Of a stretch of DNA of 64,000 nt, positions 42,923 to 51,639 are shown one piece after another (the stretch's first letter is position 1; every line of letters starts with the position of its first letter). Origin of the DNA: Kitasatospora arboriphila (GTDB lineage: Bacteria; Actinomycetota; Actinomycetes; Mycobacteriales; Mycobacteriaceae). The position numbers were made by a program, and so were the translations under genes. Where the stretch lies: assembly GCF_000717275.1 (NCBI RefSeq), contig NZ_JNYV01000002.1, positions 372,001 through 436,000 on the forward strand, in the 5' to 3' direction. The notes under the pieces were generated by a model. The model did no database searches and was not told where the DNA came from. It saw only the letters and a list, made by a program, of their open reading frames with translations.

Positions 42923-43259
42923 ATGGTGCTCCCAACTCCGGCGTGGTCTGTTGCTTCGAACTCGAGAACCCTCGGAGCCGCACTCTGAGGAACTCCGCCT
43001 TCGAAGTGACTTACCTCACAAATCTTCCCAGCGCGGTGTCTAGGATGTCAACCGACGTATCCACGGCAAGGCACCCCTTTGAACTCGCCAACCGTGGGGC
43101 GGACCTTGCCCTGCGGGACAACATGTTCCGCGTTCAGCGAAGCGGTGCAGTGGGAACATCATGCCGCCCGACCTGCAATAGTGCGGTCGAAGCCAGCGAA
43201 CCCTGCAGGCGGAGTCAGGAGTGGTTCCTCCGCGGTCTGGTGATCGCGCCGAGGCCGGA
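42923..43259. other. intergenic region before the nitrile hydratase operon
   Basis: About 337 bases without a convincing gene; the open frames here have poor composition. It should hold the promoters of the nitrile hydratase operon. I see no clear operator or riboswitch. Confidence 0.5.
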
Positions 43260-44120
43260 TCAGCGGTGAGCGGCTTCTGATACACCCGACAGGATCGCCA
43301 GTCGAAGTTTGATTTCGTCTTCGGTATCCGTTGCAGCGGTGAGGATTACGATTTTCAACTCCGCATCACCGTCGGTGAGGACGTCGCAGTCCACCGCGAT
43401 GGGCCCAACCTGGGGATGCTCGATGATCTTGTGTGACTCCCGGTGCGCTCCAACCTTGCCGGAGGCCCATAGGTCGGCGAAACGCTCGCTACCGGCAGTG
43501 AGCGAGTCGATCAGCTTTTTCAGGCGACTGTTGTTCGGGAAACGCCCGGTGGCTCGGCGTAGGTCGGACACGATGGCCTCCTCCGCGGTATCACCGGCAA
43601 GTATTGTCACGGGCCATTGCGCCAGCGCCGGGTTGTCGTCGGCGAGGAAAGTGTCGCGGGCGAAATTGCGGAGCGACGGTGGAGTTGACGATGGATCGCC
43701 GATCAGAGCCGCCCAGCCCCGGTTCCACCAGATCAGCTGCCAATCTGCGGCAAAGACCGCGACCGCTGTGTCTCCGAGCCGGTTCAGGACGCGGTGAACG
43801 CCGGGAGGGATGTGATCGGAGATCTCGTCGGAGCCGGGAGGGACATGCCTGGCCAATGTGTACAGATGGTCCCTCTCCGTATCCGTCAGCTGCAGGGCCC
43901 GACCAAGCGATGCGATCACTTGCGCAGACGGTGTCGTCGCCCGGCCTTGCTCGAGGCGCACGACGTAGTCGACGGACACGCCGGCCAGGTCGGCGAGTTC
44001 CTCCCGTCGTAGGCCTTTGGCACGGCGGGCATGCCGCTCAGGTAGTCCGGCCGCGGACGGGGACATCCGGTCGCGCCAGGCGCGCAAGGTGACGCCGAGA
44101 TCGGTCGAGTGAGTGTTCAC
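43260..44120 (-). CDS. HTH regulator with MmyB-like domain
   Basis: 286 residues with the same design as the regulator at 20339-21217. The helix-turn-helix is at residues ~20-75 (RRAKGLRREELADLAGVSVDYVVRLEQG) and the MmyB-like ligand domain follows (NRLGDTAVAVFAADWQLIWWNRGWAALIG). It ends with LKIVILTAATDTEDEIKLRLAIL. GTG at 44120 directly precedes the domain and follows GAGGAC; the frame opens at 44300. It is divergent from an SDR gene 103 bases away, a probable target. Confidence 0.87.
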   Translation of the reverse strand: MNTHSTDLGVTLRAWRDRMSPSAAGLPERHARRAKGLRREELADLAGVSVDYVVRLEQGRATTPSAQVIASLGRALQLTDTERDHLYTLARHVPPGSDEISDHIPPGVHRVLNRLGDTAVAVFAADWQLIWWNRGWAALIGDPSSTPPSLRNFARDTFLADDNPALAQWPVTILAGDTAEEAIVSDLRRATGRFPNNSRLKKLIDSLTAGSERFADLWASGKVGAHRESHKIIEHPQVGPIAVDCDVLTDGDAELKIVILTAATDTEDEIKLRLAILSGVSEAAHR

Positions 44121-44222
44121 GTCCTCGATTGTGCCCCGCCGGCACGGTTCGAAGGTGGTACTCGTTGTCCTACCGTCCAACTGTCTCTGGTGAGCTATCC
44201 GTGTCGAGCACAGGATGAATGC

Positions 44223-44921
44223 ATGACAATCACATTCATCACCGGAGCCAACAAGGGCCTGGGACACGAGACCGCTCGACGACTCATCGAACAGGGTCAC
44301 ACCGTTCTGATCGGAGCCCGCGACAGCCGTGCAGGTTTAGCGGCTGCCGAAGCGCTCGGAGCCCGATTCGTTCAAATAGATGTCACCGATGACCTATCGG
44401 TGGCCGCAGCTGCAGATAACGTCGCGCAACATGAGGGGGCGATCGACGTCCTCATCAACAACGCCGGCGTTGCGGGTCCGATGGGCGATCCGAGTGACTT
44501 GACCGGCGCCGACGTGCTCGGCGTTCTCGATGTGAACGTTGCCGGTGTCGTCCGGACCACTACGGCCTTCCTTCCCCTCTTGGAGCGGTCTGATGATCCT
44601 GTGGTCATCAATGTGAGCAGTGGGATGGGATCGCTTGCCGCGACGCATGATCCGAGTCGTCCGGAATCTCACGTCGTCGCCCCGATCTACACGGCCTCGA
44701 AGGCGGCGCTGACCATGCTCACCACCCAGTACGCAAAAGCTCTCGTCGGCATCCGCATCAATGCTGCCGACCCCGGTTACACCGCAACGGATTTCAACGG
44801 CCACTCCGGCCATCAGACCATCACCGAAGGCACCGACGCGATCGTCGGTCTCGCCACCGAAGGGCCCGGCCATGGATCGGGGCGGTTCGTTGACCGGGAA
44901 GGTGAGATCAGCTGGTCGTGA
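44223..44921 (+). CDS. short-chain dehydrogenase/reductase
   Basis: 232 residues. Cofactor motif TGANKGLG at 7-14, NNAG near 79, Ser in VVINVSSGMG near 132, and YTASK at 156-160, so the enzyme looks intact. ATGs at 44215 and 44223 are possible; the latter has AGGA at seven bases and begins directly with the Rossmann strand. Divergent from the MmyB-type regulator, which probably controls it. Substrate unknown. Confidence 0.92.
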   Translation: MTITFITGANKGLGHETARRLIEQGHTVLIGARDSRAGLAAAEALGARFVQIDVTDDLSVAAAADNVAQHEGAIDVLINNAGVAGPMGDPSDLTGADVLGVLDVNVAGVVRTTTAFLPLLERSDDPVVINVSSGMGSLAATHDPSRPESHVVAPIYTASKAALTMLTTQYAKALVGIRINAADPGYTATDFNGHSGHQTITEGTDAIVGLATEGPGHGSGRFVDREGEISWS

Positions 44922-44941
44922 AGGCGGATGGCGACTGACAA

Positions 44942-45400
44942 TCACGGTCTCTGACTGCCCGTGCCACGCGTCCAATACGGTGGGCAGTGCTTCCATTGTC
45001 CATCTTCTTTGACCATCTGAACCTTTGAGGGGCCGGGCCGTGACGGCGGCAATCCCGTGTCGCTTCCGGGCTCTTCTACAAGGGTGGAGACGATTCTGAC
45101 AGTCGCCCTCGTCGAAGTACCGTCGACGCCTTTGATCTCGCCGACGACGAGGGAGTCCGTTCTGGGAATCGGGGGTTGGCCGGCCGTGCCCTCGGTGGTG
45201 CCTGAGCAAACCGGAAATGACGACGGCAGTGTGTCCGAGCTATTGCGGGTGGCAACGTAATTGAGAAATGCTGCCTCGACAGCATCTCGGTCATCTGCGC
45301 CCAACGAGTCCGAGTCACCACATCCCGACGCAAAGGCCATCGCGAAGACCACTACGACAATTCGACACCCGGTTACCACGACCCTTGACGGTGTACGCAT
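44942..45400 (-). CDS. small lipoprotein, function unknown
   Basis: 152 residues. N-terminal basic region (RTPSRVVVTGCR), a hydrophobic stretch (IVVVVFAMA) and the lipobox FASGC near residue 27 mark a lipid-anchored export product. The mature part has NTF2-like hints (DRDAVEAAFLNYVATRNSSD, then TRATVRIVSTLVEE) and two Cys that could pair. ATG at 45400 precedes the signal; the frame opens at 45460. It is convergent with the SDR gene. Confidence 0.75.
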   Translation of the reverse strand: MRTPSRVVVTGCRIVVVVFAMAFASGCGDSDSLGADDRDAVEAAFLNYVATRNSSDTLPSSFPVCSGTTEGTAGQPPIPRTDSLVVGEIKGVDGTSTRATVRIVSTLVEEPGSDTGLPPSRPGPSKVQMVKEDGQWKHCPPYWTRGTGSQRP

Positions 45401-45521
45401 GACGCAACCGTACCGAATCCTATGGATGCGGTAGCGCATTCTTGTCGATTTCTGGTGCACAAGAACGTTCTCGAGTTCGGTAGCGGACTCAACTGCGCCC
45501 TACCACGCCTACGATCTACCG

Positions 45522-45944
45522 ATGCACTCACGGTGGTACGACAGCGACTGGTTCAAAAGGCTCGAACGATGGTGGGATATAGCCAGTTCGGTACTCGTAA
45601 TGGCCTGCGGTCCGTACATCATCGGATCGGTCATTGCCGACTCCTCGGCATTGAATTGCTTCAACGCTATTCTGTGGGCGATCGTCGCCACTTGGATTGC
45701 GTGGTCAGCGTTTTCGTCGTGGCGAACTCGAATCGACCCGCCGAGAGTTCATTTGTCACCCAGGGACGTACCCCTCTGCGATGTGCAGCGCATCGTAGAT
45801 AGTGAGCCAGAAAAGGTGCCTGCAGTCAAAGCCTTACGCGAGATTTATCCCGGTCTAGGGCTCATCGATGCAGCCCATCTCATTGATGCTGCCCGCGGAG
45901 CCGGCGGCCCGGGCAACGGTCGCAACAACGGCAACGGGCTGTGA
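45522..45944 (+). CDS. membrane protein with L7/L12-like C-terminal segment
   Basis: 140 residues. Two hydrophobic helices lie near residues 20-45 and 48-65. The cytoplasmic part reads VPAVKALREIYPGLGLIDAAHLIDAAR (residues ~100-126), which follows the pattern of the ribosomal L7/L12 C-terminal domain (IKVVREITGLGLKEAKDLVD). Such mini-domains appear in several actinobacterial membrane proteins of unknown role. The tail is Gly/Asn-rich. Ribosome site weak. Confidence 0.7.
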   Translation: MHSRWYDSDWFKRLERWWDIASSVLVMACGPYIIGSVIADSSALNCFNAILWAIVATWIAWSAFSSWRTRIDPPRVHLSPRDVPLCDVQRIVDSEPEKVPAVKALREIYPGLGLIDAAHLIDAARGAGGPGNGRNNGNGL

Positions 45945-46334
45945 CTACGTGCCAACCCCGTTTGAGCCTGCCCAATTTAGTTGTCGTAATGATCGACTGC
46001 TGCAATTGTCGTCTTGCTCGAAGTCGACACACTCACCAGCAGTCCCAAACAAACTGCGCCACGACAGCGTTGTCACGGATCATCAAGAGACGTCTCGGAC
46101 GGGTAGCCAGTCTCAGGATCTATCTCCGCGAGAAACCCGCTGATACATGTGCGGTGATAGCGAACGGTCGGTAACGGGATCGGGAGCGGTGCCGGTGGAA
46201 CCCGACTGCCAGTCCTCCAGGTACTTCATCAGGTTCCACATGTTTCATCGTCGCTGAACGTCGCGCTGAACGCGAATGGTTATCGCGGACAAAGGGGCGC
46301 AGCTACAGGGTGATGCTTCCGCCGTTGATCGCGC
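45945..46334. other. gene-free stretch
   Basis: About 390 bases without a convincing gene; short open frames on both strands have unusual composition (for example Cys/Ser-rich). I see no strong hairpin or operator. Confidence 0.5.
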
Positions 46335-46844
46335 TCAGGGGCCTGGGCGCACCAGAGGTCGTGCGGGCCTTGTGAGCCATAGGCCCGTCAGTAGCGCGGC
46401 GCCCCACACCACAAACAGCGGATCCCATATGAAGGCGTGCCCGATCATGGTGGTCCGGTTGTATCCATTGCTGGGCGAGACGAGGCCGGCGAGCACCGCG
46501 CACGCCGACAACGACGACACCCCTCCCCACACCACCAGAACGCCACCGCCTGACCACCCACACCATCGAATCGGTCGATAGAATCGGCTCTTTCGTCGCT
46601 CGTTGAGCATCGGCACGACAGCTGTGACCGCTTTTACCAGCGCGATGAGACCCAGGGCCAGACCGATTTCGACCGGGCTCTCGCGCGCGAGCTCGACAGC
46701 CCACTCTCCCACTGACTCGAGTTGCCAACGGCCGCCGACGGCCCAGTACAGACTCGCCACCGCGTGCAGTAAACCGGCGGCCGCAGCGATGCCGAAGGCT
46801 ACCGAGGCGACGTCGGTCTGCGCCGTCGACGTGTGTGTTCGCAT
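46335..46844 (-). CDS. DUF3995 membrane protein
   Basis: 169 residues with four hydrophobic helices (near 13-33, 58-78, 97-120 and 133-153). The first block (FGIAAAAGLLHAVASLYWAVGGRW) is characteristic of DUF3995, a small actinobacterial membrane family of unknown role. The C-terminal helix is followed by LTRPARPLVRPGP. ATG at 46844 fits the family start. Confidence 0.8.
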   Translation of the reverse strand: MRTHTSTAQTDVASVAFGIAAAAGLLHAVASLYWAVGGRWQLESVGEWAVELARESPVEIGLALGLIALVKAVTAVVPMLNERRKSRFYRPIRWCGWSGGGVLVVWGGVSSLSACAVLAGLVSPSNGYNRTTMIGHAFIWDPLFVVWGAALLTGLWLTRPARPLVRPGP

Positions 46845-46977
46845 GAAAACAGCCTACGAACGCTGGGCTGCAGGCACATCCAGGTTTACCCGCAACCTGA
46901 CCCCGAGAAAGTGTTCGTCGATCAACGCGCCGTATCCGGCGAGACCGGGTTGCGCAGAGCCCTACATGATTCGCGCT

Positions 46978-47493
46978 TCACTCACGCCGACGCTTGCTCG
47001 CGCGGCGGGGTTTGGCCGAGCGAGGGGGAATGGTTCGCATGTGGTCACGAACTTTCGTGAGTACGCGGGCGAGGTCATCGATGTCATCCTGGTCCAGCGC
47101 GTCGAAGAGTAGTTGCCGAACGATCCCGATGTGCCCTGGGAACACGGCCGCGAGTACTCGACGGCCAGCCTCGGTCACAGTGACGGTGATTCCGCGTTCA
47201 TCTTCCTCAGAAGGGCTGCGGGTCACCAGTCCCGCGCGTTCGAGAAGACCCACTTGATAGGTGAGTCCGCTCCTGCTGTAGACCACGCCGTCTGCCAGTT
47301 CCGTCATCCGGCGACTGCCCGTAGGTGCGTCTCCAAGCGATGCGAGCAACTGAAACTGCACGTAGCTGAGGCTGCCCGCCTCCTGTAACTGCTGCTCCAC
47401 TGCATGCCGCACCAGGCTGCTCGTCTCGATCAGCGCGAGGTACGCGCCGAGCTCGACGGCGCTCAGACCTTGTTGTTCTCTGCGTTCGGTCAC
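46978..47493 (-). CDS. MarR family transcriptional regulator
   Basis: 171 residues. The winged helix spans residues ~45-100: RRMTELADGVVYSRSGLTYQVGLLERAGLVTRSPSEEDERGI, with the conserved wing Asp-Glu-Arg-Gly. GTG start at 47493. It is divergent from a quinone oxidoreductase gene; the 89-base gap holds two matching TGCTT-N8-AAGCA sites, one close to its own start, so it probably represses both genes and responds to a quinone-like or electrophilic compound (inference). Confidence 0.92.
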   Translation of the reverse strand: MTERREQQGLSAVELGAYLALIETSSLVRHAVEQQLQEAGSLSYVQFQLLASLGDAPTGSRRMTELADGVVYSRSGLTYQVGLLERAGLVTRSPSEEDERGITVTVTEAGRRVLAAVFPGHIGIVRQLLFDALDQDDIDDLARVLTKVRDHMRTIPPRSAKPRRASKRRRE

Positions 47494-47510
47494 CTGAACA
47501 GTTTACCTGT

Positions 47511-47528
47511 TGCTTCGATTTCAAAGCA
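47511..47528. promoter_or_regulatory. MarR operator, site 1
   Basis: TGCTT-N8-AAGCA, 17 bases upstream of the MarR start. It shares half-sites and spacing with site 2, 35 bases away (centre to centre). Confidence 0.65.
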
Positions 47529-47545
47529 CTGCTATGTTGGCCATG

Positions 47546-47563
47546 TGCTTCACATTCGAAGCA
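47546..47563. promoter_or_regulatory. MarR operator, site 2
   Basis: TGCTT-N8-AAGCA again, here extending to a TGCTTC/GAAGCA palindrome, 19 bases upstream of the oxidoreductase start. Two sites between divergent genes fit dual repression. Confidence 0.7.
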
Positions 47564-47582
47564 TTTAATTGAAGGAGTCACC

Positions 47583-48512
47583 ATGAAGGCAGTACAGTTC
47601 CACGAGGTCGGCGGTCCCGAAGTCCTCCACTACGGAGATGTCGAGCAGCCGACGCCGGCCGCTGGAGAGGTCCGCGTGCGTGTGGCAGCGTCGGCGTACA
47701 ACGCCGCCGACAACGGCATGCGGGCCGGGTTCTTGCCCATCCCAATCGTTTTGCCGCACATTCCCGGATATGACGTTTCGGGAACCGTAGATGCGCTCGG
47801 CGAGGGAGTGGACGACCTGGCAGTCGGCGACACCGTCATCGGGTTCCTGCCGATGGAACATGACGGCGGCGCAGCCGAGTACGTCACCGCACCGGCCCAG
47901 GCACTGGTGCACGCCCCCACCACCATCCCGTTGGACGACGCCGCGGCACTACCGTCCGTCGCCCTGAGCGCCTGGCAGGCGCTGTTCGACGACGGGCAAC
48001 TAGAGAGCGGACAGAGCGTGCTGATCGTTGGTGCAGGAGGTGTGGTCGGCAAGTACGCCATCCAGCTGGCCAAACGCGCCGGCGTGCACGTCATCGCAAC
48101 CGCCAGCCCACGCAGTATTGACGCTGTCCGCGCCGCGGGCGCCGACCACATCATCGATCACACCAACACCGCGCTACTCGATGCCCTCGACGGGCAAGTC
48201 GACGTACTGCTCAACCTCGCCCCCATCGAACCCGAGCAGTTCGCCACCCTCGTCACTGCCGTTCGCGACGGTGGCGCTGTTGTCAGCACCACCGCGTTCA
48301 TGGCGGCGCCCGACGACAAAGCACGAAATGTGCGAGCAGCCACCGTATTTGTCCAACCGAACCGCACGCGCCTCAGCGAGATCGTGTCCCTGGTCGACGC
48401 CGGTGCACTCACCATCGAGGTCACGCGACGGATACCCCTCACCGAACTGCCCGCCCTGCACAAGGAAGCAGCCGAAGGACGGATCGCAGGGAAGGTCATC
48501 GTGCTCCCCTGA
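47583..48512 (+). CDS. zeta-crystallin-type NADP-dependent quinone oxidoreductase
   Basis: 309 residues of the medium-chain family without zinc sites. Typical features: PEVLHYGDVEQPTPAAGEVRVRV near the start, NAADNGMRAG near residue 40, and the nucleotide motif GAGGVVGKYAIQLAKRAG near 151. Such enzymes reduce quinones or alkenals with NADPH. GGAG sits at good spacing before the ATG. The divergent MarR gene and operators suggest induction by its substrate. Confidence 0.92.
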   Translation: MKAVQFHEVGGPEVLHYGDVEQPTPAAGEVRVRVAASAYNAADNGMRAGFLPIPIVLPHIPGYDVSGTVDALGEGVDDLAVGDTVIGFLPMEHDGGAAEYVTAPAQALVHAPTTIPLDDAAALPSVALSAWQALFDDGQLESGQSVLIVGAGGVVGKYAIQLAKRAGVHVIATASPRSIDAVRAAGADHIIDHTNTALLDALDGQVDVLLNLAPIEPEQFATLVTAVRDGGAVVSTTAFMAAPDDKARNVRAATVFVQPNRTRLSEIVSLVDAGALTIEVTRRIPLTELPALHKEAAEGRIAGKVIVLP

Positions 48513-48641
48513 ATGCGGCCCAGAACTGGGCCGGCCATCGTCGGTCCACCAGAGATCGCAATCGACCAGTCCCACTGGGGCCTTTCGAACACTCCTATCC
48601 TCAAGGAACGTCAAGCGGCAGGGACAGCGGACCACTGCTCC

Positions 48642-48998
48642 TCAGCGCTGGACCAGGCAGAACTCGTTTTCCAATGGGTCGGCCAGAACCACGGTTCGGT
48701 ACCCGCCTTCGTCGTTGTGTTCCTCCAGGACTCTCGCGCCGAGGCCAACCAGTCGGGCAACTTCGGAGTCGAGGTCATCGACGAAAATATCGAGGTGAGC
48801 CCGGTTCTTGCCAGCTTTCGGCTCCGTCACACGTTGCAGCGTGAGGTGATGCAGACCCCCGTCCGGCGACACGAGCGCATGGAACTGCGCATCGTCTGTG
48901 CAGGGGGTGGGTTCGTCGTATCCAAGAGCGGCTTTCCAGAAGAAGGCCGCAGTCTTCACGTCGACGCAATCGAGCGTCACTCCCACAGTGCGATTCAC
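48642..48998 (-). CDS. VOC family protein
   Basis: 118-residue VOC module: VGVTLDCVDVKTAAFFWKAALGY at the start, HHLTLQRVTEPKAGKNRAHLDIFVDDLD near residues 52-79 and TVVLADPLENEFCLV at the end. His and Glu in the usual metal positions are present, so a glyoxalase-like activity is possible. I place the start at GTG 48998; the longer frame to 49214 runs into the divergent TetR gene. It is divergent from that gene, with a palindrome between. Confidence 0.85.
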   Translation of the reverse strand: MNRTVGVTLDCVDVKTAAFFWKAALGYDEPTPCTDDAQFHALVSPDGGLHHLTLQRVTEPKAGKNRAHLDIFVDDLDSEVARLVGLGARVLEEHNDEGGYRTVVLADPLENEFCLVQR

Positions 48999-49029
48999 AA
49001 TGACTCTTTTCTTGAACGCTGGTCGACAT

Positions 49030-49044
49030 CTTAACGGTGTTAAG
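49030..49044. promoter_or_regulatory. palindromic operator between VOC and TetR genes
   Basis: CTTAACGGTGTTAAG, a 15-base palindrome with a GGT centre, six bases before the first TetR GTG and 32 bases upstream of the VOC start. Likely the regulator's own operator (inference). Confidence 0.6.
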
Positions 49045-49059
49045 AGTAGCGTGCTCATT

Positions 49060-49716
49060 GTGCCAAAGGAAAGCCGACGCGACCGGCAGCGTCGAGAACT
49101 GAAACAGGACATCGTCGCTGAAGCGCGGCGGCGACTCGAGGACGGTGGACTGAGCGCGGTGACCCTCCGCGGGATCGCCCGCGAGGTCGGGATGAGCGCA
49201 CCCGCGCTGTACACCTACTTTCCGAGCCTGTCCGAGCTGTTGACCGAGTTGATCGTCCAGAGCTATCAGTCACTCGAAGCCAATATCACTGCTGCACTGG
49301 CCGAGTCGGCCGAATCGGCGCTCGAACAGCGCCTGGAAACGGGGCCGGTTGCTTACCGGGCCTGGGCACTCGAGCATCCTCGCCAGTTCAATCTCATCTT
49401 CTTCGACCAGATCCGCGGGTACGCCGCTCCCCCTGATGGCCCGACAGTGCCCGCGCAAACCGATGTACTGCGACCGATCGCTCTCCACTACGCCGAGGCC
49501 CGTGGACGCTCTCTGGCCGAGCTGGAGGCCGACGACGATCTCCTCGATGATTTTCTCGGCTGGTGGGGAGCGTTTCACGGCGTCGTCGCCCTCGAGGTCA
49601 ATCATCATCTCGACTGGCGTGAACCAGAGAGAATCTTTCGACGGCACCTTGATTCCAGTATCCGGCATCTCCTCACAACGGCTTCGACATCCCCTGGTGC
49701 CCAGCCGGATACCTAG
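49060..49716 (+). CDS. TetR family regulator (WHG-type C-terminal domain)
   Basis: About 218 residues. N-terminal TetR helix-turn-helix: ELKQDIVAEARRRLEDGGLSAVTLRGIAREVGMSAPALYTYFPSLSELL over residues ~10-60. The ligand domain has the W-G-FHG pattern (FLGWWGAFHGVVALEVN, near 168-184) of the TetR/WHG group. GTG 49051 and GTG 49060 are both usable starts. The palindrome at 49030-49044 suggests autoregulation and control of the divergent VOC gene. Confidence 0.9.
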   Translation: MPKESRRDRQRRELKQDIVAEARRRLEDGGLSAVTLRGIAREVGMSAPALYTYFPSLSELLTELIVQSYQSLEANITAALAESAESALEQRLETGPVAYRAWALEHPRQFNLIFFDQIRGYAAPPDGPTVPAQTDVLRPIALHYAEARGRSLAELEADDDLLDDFLGWWGAFHGVVALEVNHHLDWREPERIFRRHLDSSIRHLLTTASTSPGAQPDT

Positions 49717-49767
49717 AAGCCGACCCCACCCTCGACTACATCAACCACCAGAAGCGGAGCCAACTCG

Positions 49768-50076
49768 ATGTCCAAGGGATATATCATATTCACCGAAAAG
49801 ATCAGCGACCCAACAGCGCTCGCTGCCTACAGTGCCGCTGCGGTGCCCTCTGTGATCGCTGCCGGGGGAACAGCGATCATCGCCGGTCCGCCGCATCTCG
49901 TTGCCGAGGGCGACTGGCATGGCGACATCACCGTCGTACTCGAGTTCGAGAGCGTCGCCGACGCTAAAGCCTGGTACACCGGTCCCGACTATCAAGCCGT
50001 CATCGGAAAACGACACCAGGCCGCAACCAGCAACGTCGTGATACTCGAAGGGTTCACACCGCCAACCCTGGCATGA
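49768..50076 (+). CDS. DUF1330 protein
   Basis: 102 residues of the DUF1330 dimeric alpha/beta-barrel type: YIIFTEKISDPTALAAYSAAAVP near residue 5 and LEFESVADAKAWYTGPDYQAVIGKRH near 59-84 are the family signature. Role unknown; some members lie in detoxification operons. It follows the TetR gene on the same strand by 51 bases and is likely coexpressed. Confidence 0.9.
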   Translation: MSKGYIIFTEKISDPTALAAYSAAAVPSVIAAGGTAIIAGPPHLVAEGDWHGDITVVLEFESVADAKAWYTGPDYQAVIGKRHQAATSNVVILEGFTPPTLA

Positions 50077-50220
50077 CGGGTCCCGACAGATGACCGACGG
50101 TCTCGCTCAAGAATGTGGTCTGCACTGCCGGGCTGTTTCCCGGCCGACTCATCGAAGTGCTGGTGCTGTCCTATCGAGAATCAACGGTTGTTGGGTGCGT
50201 GGCATCCGCCTGCAGGCGCA

Positions 50221-51405
50221 TCAAGACAACGCCAGTGGCTTGTCTGGGAGCAGCAGCGTGCTGATGGCGGTGCCGATCGGTACCGCGCTATTGGTGTCGG
50301 CGTTGGCAGTCGGGCCGAGTGTGGCGTACACGATGATTGTCGTCTTCGAATCATTCTCGTAGAGAACTACGCCGTTGTAGCCGCCGAATGAAGGGTTCAT
50401 GACCAGCCAGCTGTTCAGGTGAGCGGTGCCGAATGCGAAGTACTTCTCTTCGGTCAACGGGCCCAGCCCGGCGGTCGAGGGGCCCATCATCTCCTTGAAT
50501 GCTATGTCCGACAACACTTGCCCTGAAGCAAGGGCGCGAGCCCAACGAGCGAGATCTGTCACCGTCGAGTTGGTGTTGCCGCTGTTGAGGAACGCCGTGG
50601 GGTTCCAGAATGTGGAGTCCTCGAAGACTTCACGTTCGTTCGTGTAGCCGTGCAGCATCGGTTCGGACATTTGTGGTGTCAAGACCACCTTGCTGTTGCT
50701 CATTGCAAGCGGCGTGAAGATGCGTTGCTGCAGCAGCTCTTGTAGAGGCTTGCCCGAGGCCCTTTCGAGCACGACGCCAAGGAGGCACAGATCGCTGTGC
50801 GAGTATGCGAAGCTCGTTCCCGGCTCGAACAGTGGCGGGCGCGACGTGGCCAGGTCGAGGATCTCTTGTGACGTGAACCCTTTGATCGGGTTGGCGTAGA
50901 AGGCTTTCAAGAACTCAGGATTCGTCACGTAGTCGGAGATTCCTGAAGTGCTGTTGGCGAGCATCCGGGTGGTGATGGTGTCGGCGCGCGGAAAGTCGGG
51001 CACCCATTTGGCGATCGGCTCGTCGAGGCCCAGTGTTCCGTCTTCGTTGAGCTGCAGCAGAACTGTCGACAGCATCGGCTCCATCGGCTGGCCGACCCGC
51101 AATTGCATGTCAGCCGTGGCGGGAACACCAACCGGAGAGTCGCCGGCCGCGTCGACGACGAGCTCCTCGTCGCCGCGCCACACTCCGAATACGGCGCCGG
51201 TCAGATTCAGCTCGGCGAGCTTGTTGCGGACAATGTCCACGATCGCGCCGGCCTCCGCGCTCACGGCTTTCGAGCTCGGCTGTGCGGAGTCCTGCTCACC
51301 GCTGCCGGAACCATCCGACCCGCACGAGAGGCCCGTGGTTGCAAGAATGCCGATGAATGCCGCGGCCGCAACTCGTTGAAGCCGACTACGCGTTGACACA
51401 GCCAT
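50221..51405 (-). CDS. beta-lactamase-fold serine-hydrolase-like lipoprotein lacking SxxK
   Basis: 394 residues. Signal peptide with lipobox LSCG near residue 26. The fold follows class C beta-lactamases/DD-peptidases (LQLNEDGTLGLDEPIAKWVPDFP; RMLANSTSGISDYV; PGTSFAYSHSDLCLLGVVLERASG). However, the segment that should carry SxxK reads GQPMEPM, so the nucleophilic Ser and Lys are both missing, and no HxG/KTG block is clear near the end (FGGYNGVV). Acyl-enzyme chemistry is therefore doubtful. The absence may be a feature of a whole actinobacterial subgroup. ATG at 51405 precedes the signal; the frame opens at 51426. Confidence 0.83.
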   Translation of the reverse strand: MAVSTRSRLQRVAAAAFIGILATTGLSCGSDGSGSGEQDSAQPSSKAVSAEAGAIVDIVRNKLAELNLTGAVFGVWRGDEELVVDAAGDSPVGVPATADMQLRVGQPMEPMLSTVLLQLNEDGTLGLDEPIAKWVPDFPRADTITTRMLANSTSGISDYVTNPEFLKAFYANPIKGFTSQEILDLATSRPPLFEPGTSFAYSHSDLCLLGVVLERASGKPLQELLQQRIFTPLAMSNSKVVLTPQMSEPMLHGYTNEREVFEDSTFWNPTAFLNSGNTNSTVTDLARWARALASGQVLSDIAFKEMMGPSTAGLGPLTEEKYFAFGTAHLNSWLVMNPSFGGYNGVVLYENDSKTTIIVYATLGPTANADTNSAVPIGTAISTLLLPDKPLALS

Positions 51406-51639
51406 GGGGTTGATCCCTTCGTGCACAAACCCGGGTGGGACTTGAATTGCTGACTGGCGTGTCAGCTTTCACGTGGAGTTTAACGGCTGACCGGGTTCGA
51501 CATGCAGTTTTCACAAGGGAGCGGATCGGAACCACAGACTGCCGTGACCTCCTCCAAGTACGCCCGCGCTGGCTGACGCCGAGGGTCTCCCGGGAGCCTT
51601 ACCTGGCACGACTCAATCCGACGGATTGGTCCGTTCGGG

